From: Tritrichomonas musculus
Lineage: Eukaryota > Parabasalia > Tritrichomonadida > Tritrichomonadidae
Direction of reading: 5' to 3'
Length of the DNA: 64,000 bases
Assembly (NCBI GenBank): GCA_039105265.1
Contig: JAPFFF010000011.1
Location: 3,720,001-3,784,000 of the forward strand
Shown: positions 63,567 through 64,000 of the stretch, piece by piece
How the letters are laid out: each line of letters begins with the position of its first letter
How positions within the stretch are numbered: position 1 is the first letter of the stretch
Notes under the pieces: generated by a model
What the model was told of the DNA's origin: nothing
Seen by the model: the letters and a program-made list of their open reading frames with translations, nothing else
Database searches by the model: none
Program-made: the position numbers and the translations under genes

Positions 63567-64000
63567 TTATTTATAGCCACTTGGTACTCCTTCATCATGA
63601 TATTGAACTCCATCTTGAATTGACCAAGTCCAATAAGTATCAGAACAAATCCACATTTCTGGTTTACATAAATTTCGATAAGAATTTTCAACAATTCCTT
63701 GAGATGATGTTTTTGGATAAAGAAATGTGTTTGCGTCACTCGAACTTGAATCAAATATTGTATCTGCATGAAATTTTATTAAAGCTTCATGATTATCAGT
63801 ATCTATACCATCGAAAACATAACCCGAATTTCCACGTTCTAATTGAAAATTGATTCCAAAATTTGTATCATCATAAAATGTACTTCGATAACGCAATTTG
63901 AGATTATCTGAGAAATCATTCAGAGGTTGACAAATAGATTCTAAATATTCTGGAGTTGCTTCAATTCCATCTAATTCATTTGCCATTAATTGATATTGAA
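63567..64000 (-). CDS. element A major capsid protein, C-terminal part
   Basis: The frame is open to the window edge; about 144 residues are visible. It matches the end of the B capsid protein: NSGYVFDGIDTDNHEALIKF against SAGYCYDGLDGGFGNIQVQV, and DTYWTWSIQDGVQYHDEGVP against DTYFKLSLNGLEYVDDETPA. The gene order capsid, penton-like, then fibres differs from B, where the integrase lies between capsid and penton-like genes. Confidence 0.75.
   Translation of the reverse strand, partial: QYQLMANELDGIEATPEYLESICQPLNDFSDNLKLRYRSTFYDDTNFGINFQLERGNSGYVFDGIDTDNHEALIKFHADTIFDSSSSDANTFLYPKTSSQGIVENSYRNLCKPEMWICSDTYWTWSIQDGVQYHDEGVPSGYK

Larger units (their letters stand above)
12600..64000. mobile_element. 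element A: Maverick/Polinton, broken, partial in window
   Basis: The outer virus-like element, split by insertion of element B at 17,945-40,684. About 28 kb of A is visible and it continues past 64,000. Parts seen: left-arm genes, integrase, SF3 helicase, family B DNA polymerase, KilA-N protein, coiled-coil and basic proteins, fibre-like proteins, penton-like protein and the end of the major capsid gene. No packaging ATPase is seen; it may lie to the right. It is interrupted by B and has perhaps five or six further breaks. Its age is older than B, but most genes are still recognisable, so it is not ancient. Confidence 0.85.

Overview
The window looks like nuclear DNA of a parabasalid (trichomonad) protist such as Trichomonas or Tritrichomonas. 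The reasons are AT-rich DNA with no introns seen, BspA-like leucine-rich repeat genes, a eukaryote-encoded SecA-like ATPase, trichomonad-type initiator motifs (TCA followed by a pyrimidine and T's) a few bases before start codons, and large Maverick/Polinton elements, which are known to be very abundant in trichomonads. The species cannot be fixed from the sequence alone.

Region 1 (1 to about 12,500) is host DNA. It holds a SecA-like DEAD/helicase gene running off the left edge, a divergent gene for a protein with six FKEKLxxAQ repeats, two facing BspA-like LRR remnants, a patchwork junction with a 400-bp copy of part of the SecA-like gene, and a GBP/atlastin-like GTPase gene with a 24-bp tandem repeat in its tail. 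A gene-poor stretch follows with a 64-T run and scraps of host and transposon-like genes.

Region 2 (about 12,600 to 64,000) is two nested Maverick/Polinton elements. The outer one (element A) is older and broken. In this window it occupies about 12,600-17,944 and 40,685-64,000 and continues past the right edge. It carries an integrase, an SF3 helicase, a type B DNA polymerase, a KilA-N protein, many small coiled-coil and basic proteins, large fibre-like proteins, a penton-like minor capsid protein and the end of a major capsid gene. The inner one (element B, 17,945-40,684, 22,740 bp) sits inside the integrase gene of A. It has 229-bp terminal inverted repeats that look identical by eye and a 6-bp target duplication (ATCCTT), so it looks whole and young. 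It encodes a fibre-like protein, penton-like and major capsid proteins, integrase, a packaging ATPase, a small amphipathic protein recalling adenovirus pVI, KilA-N and HNH proteins, and a 1,644-residue DNA polymerase with an embedded HNH finger.

The two elements share a structural module (capsid, penton, fibre, KilA-N, a 180-210 aa protein and a small repeat domain) but differ in polymerase and promoter style. A uses an AACGGTTTTGACA plus TTCACTTTT promoter in front of replication and small genes, and other motifs in front of structural and left-arm genes. B carries at least two dozen GC-rich mini-hairpins with 3-4 base loops, in gaps and inside genes, which is the most unusual signal in the window.
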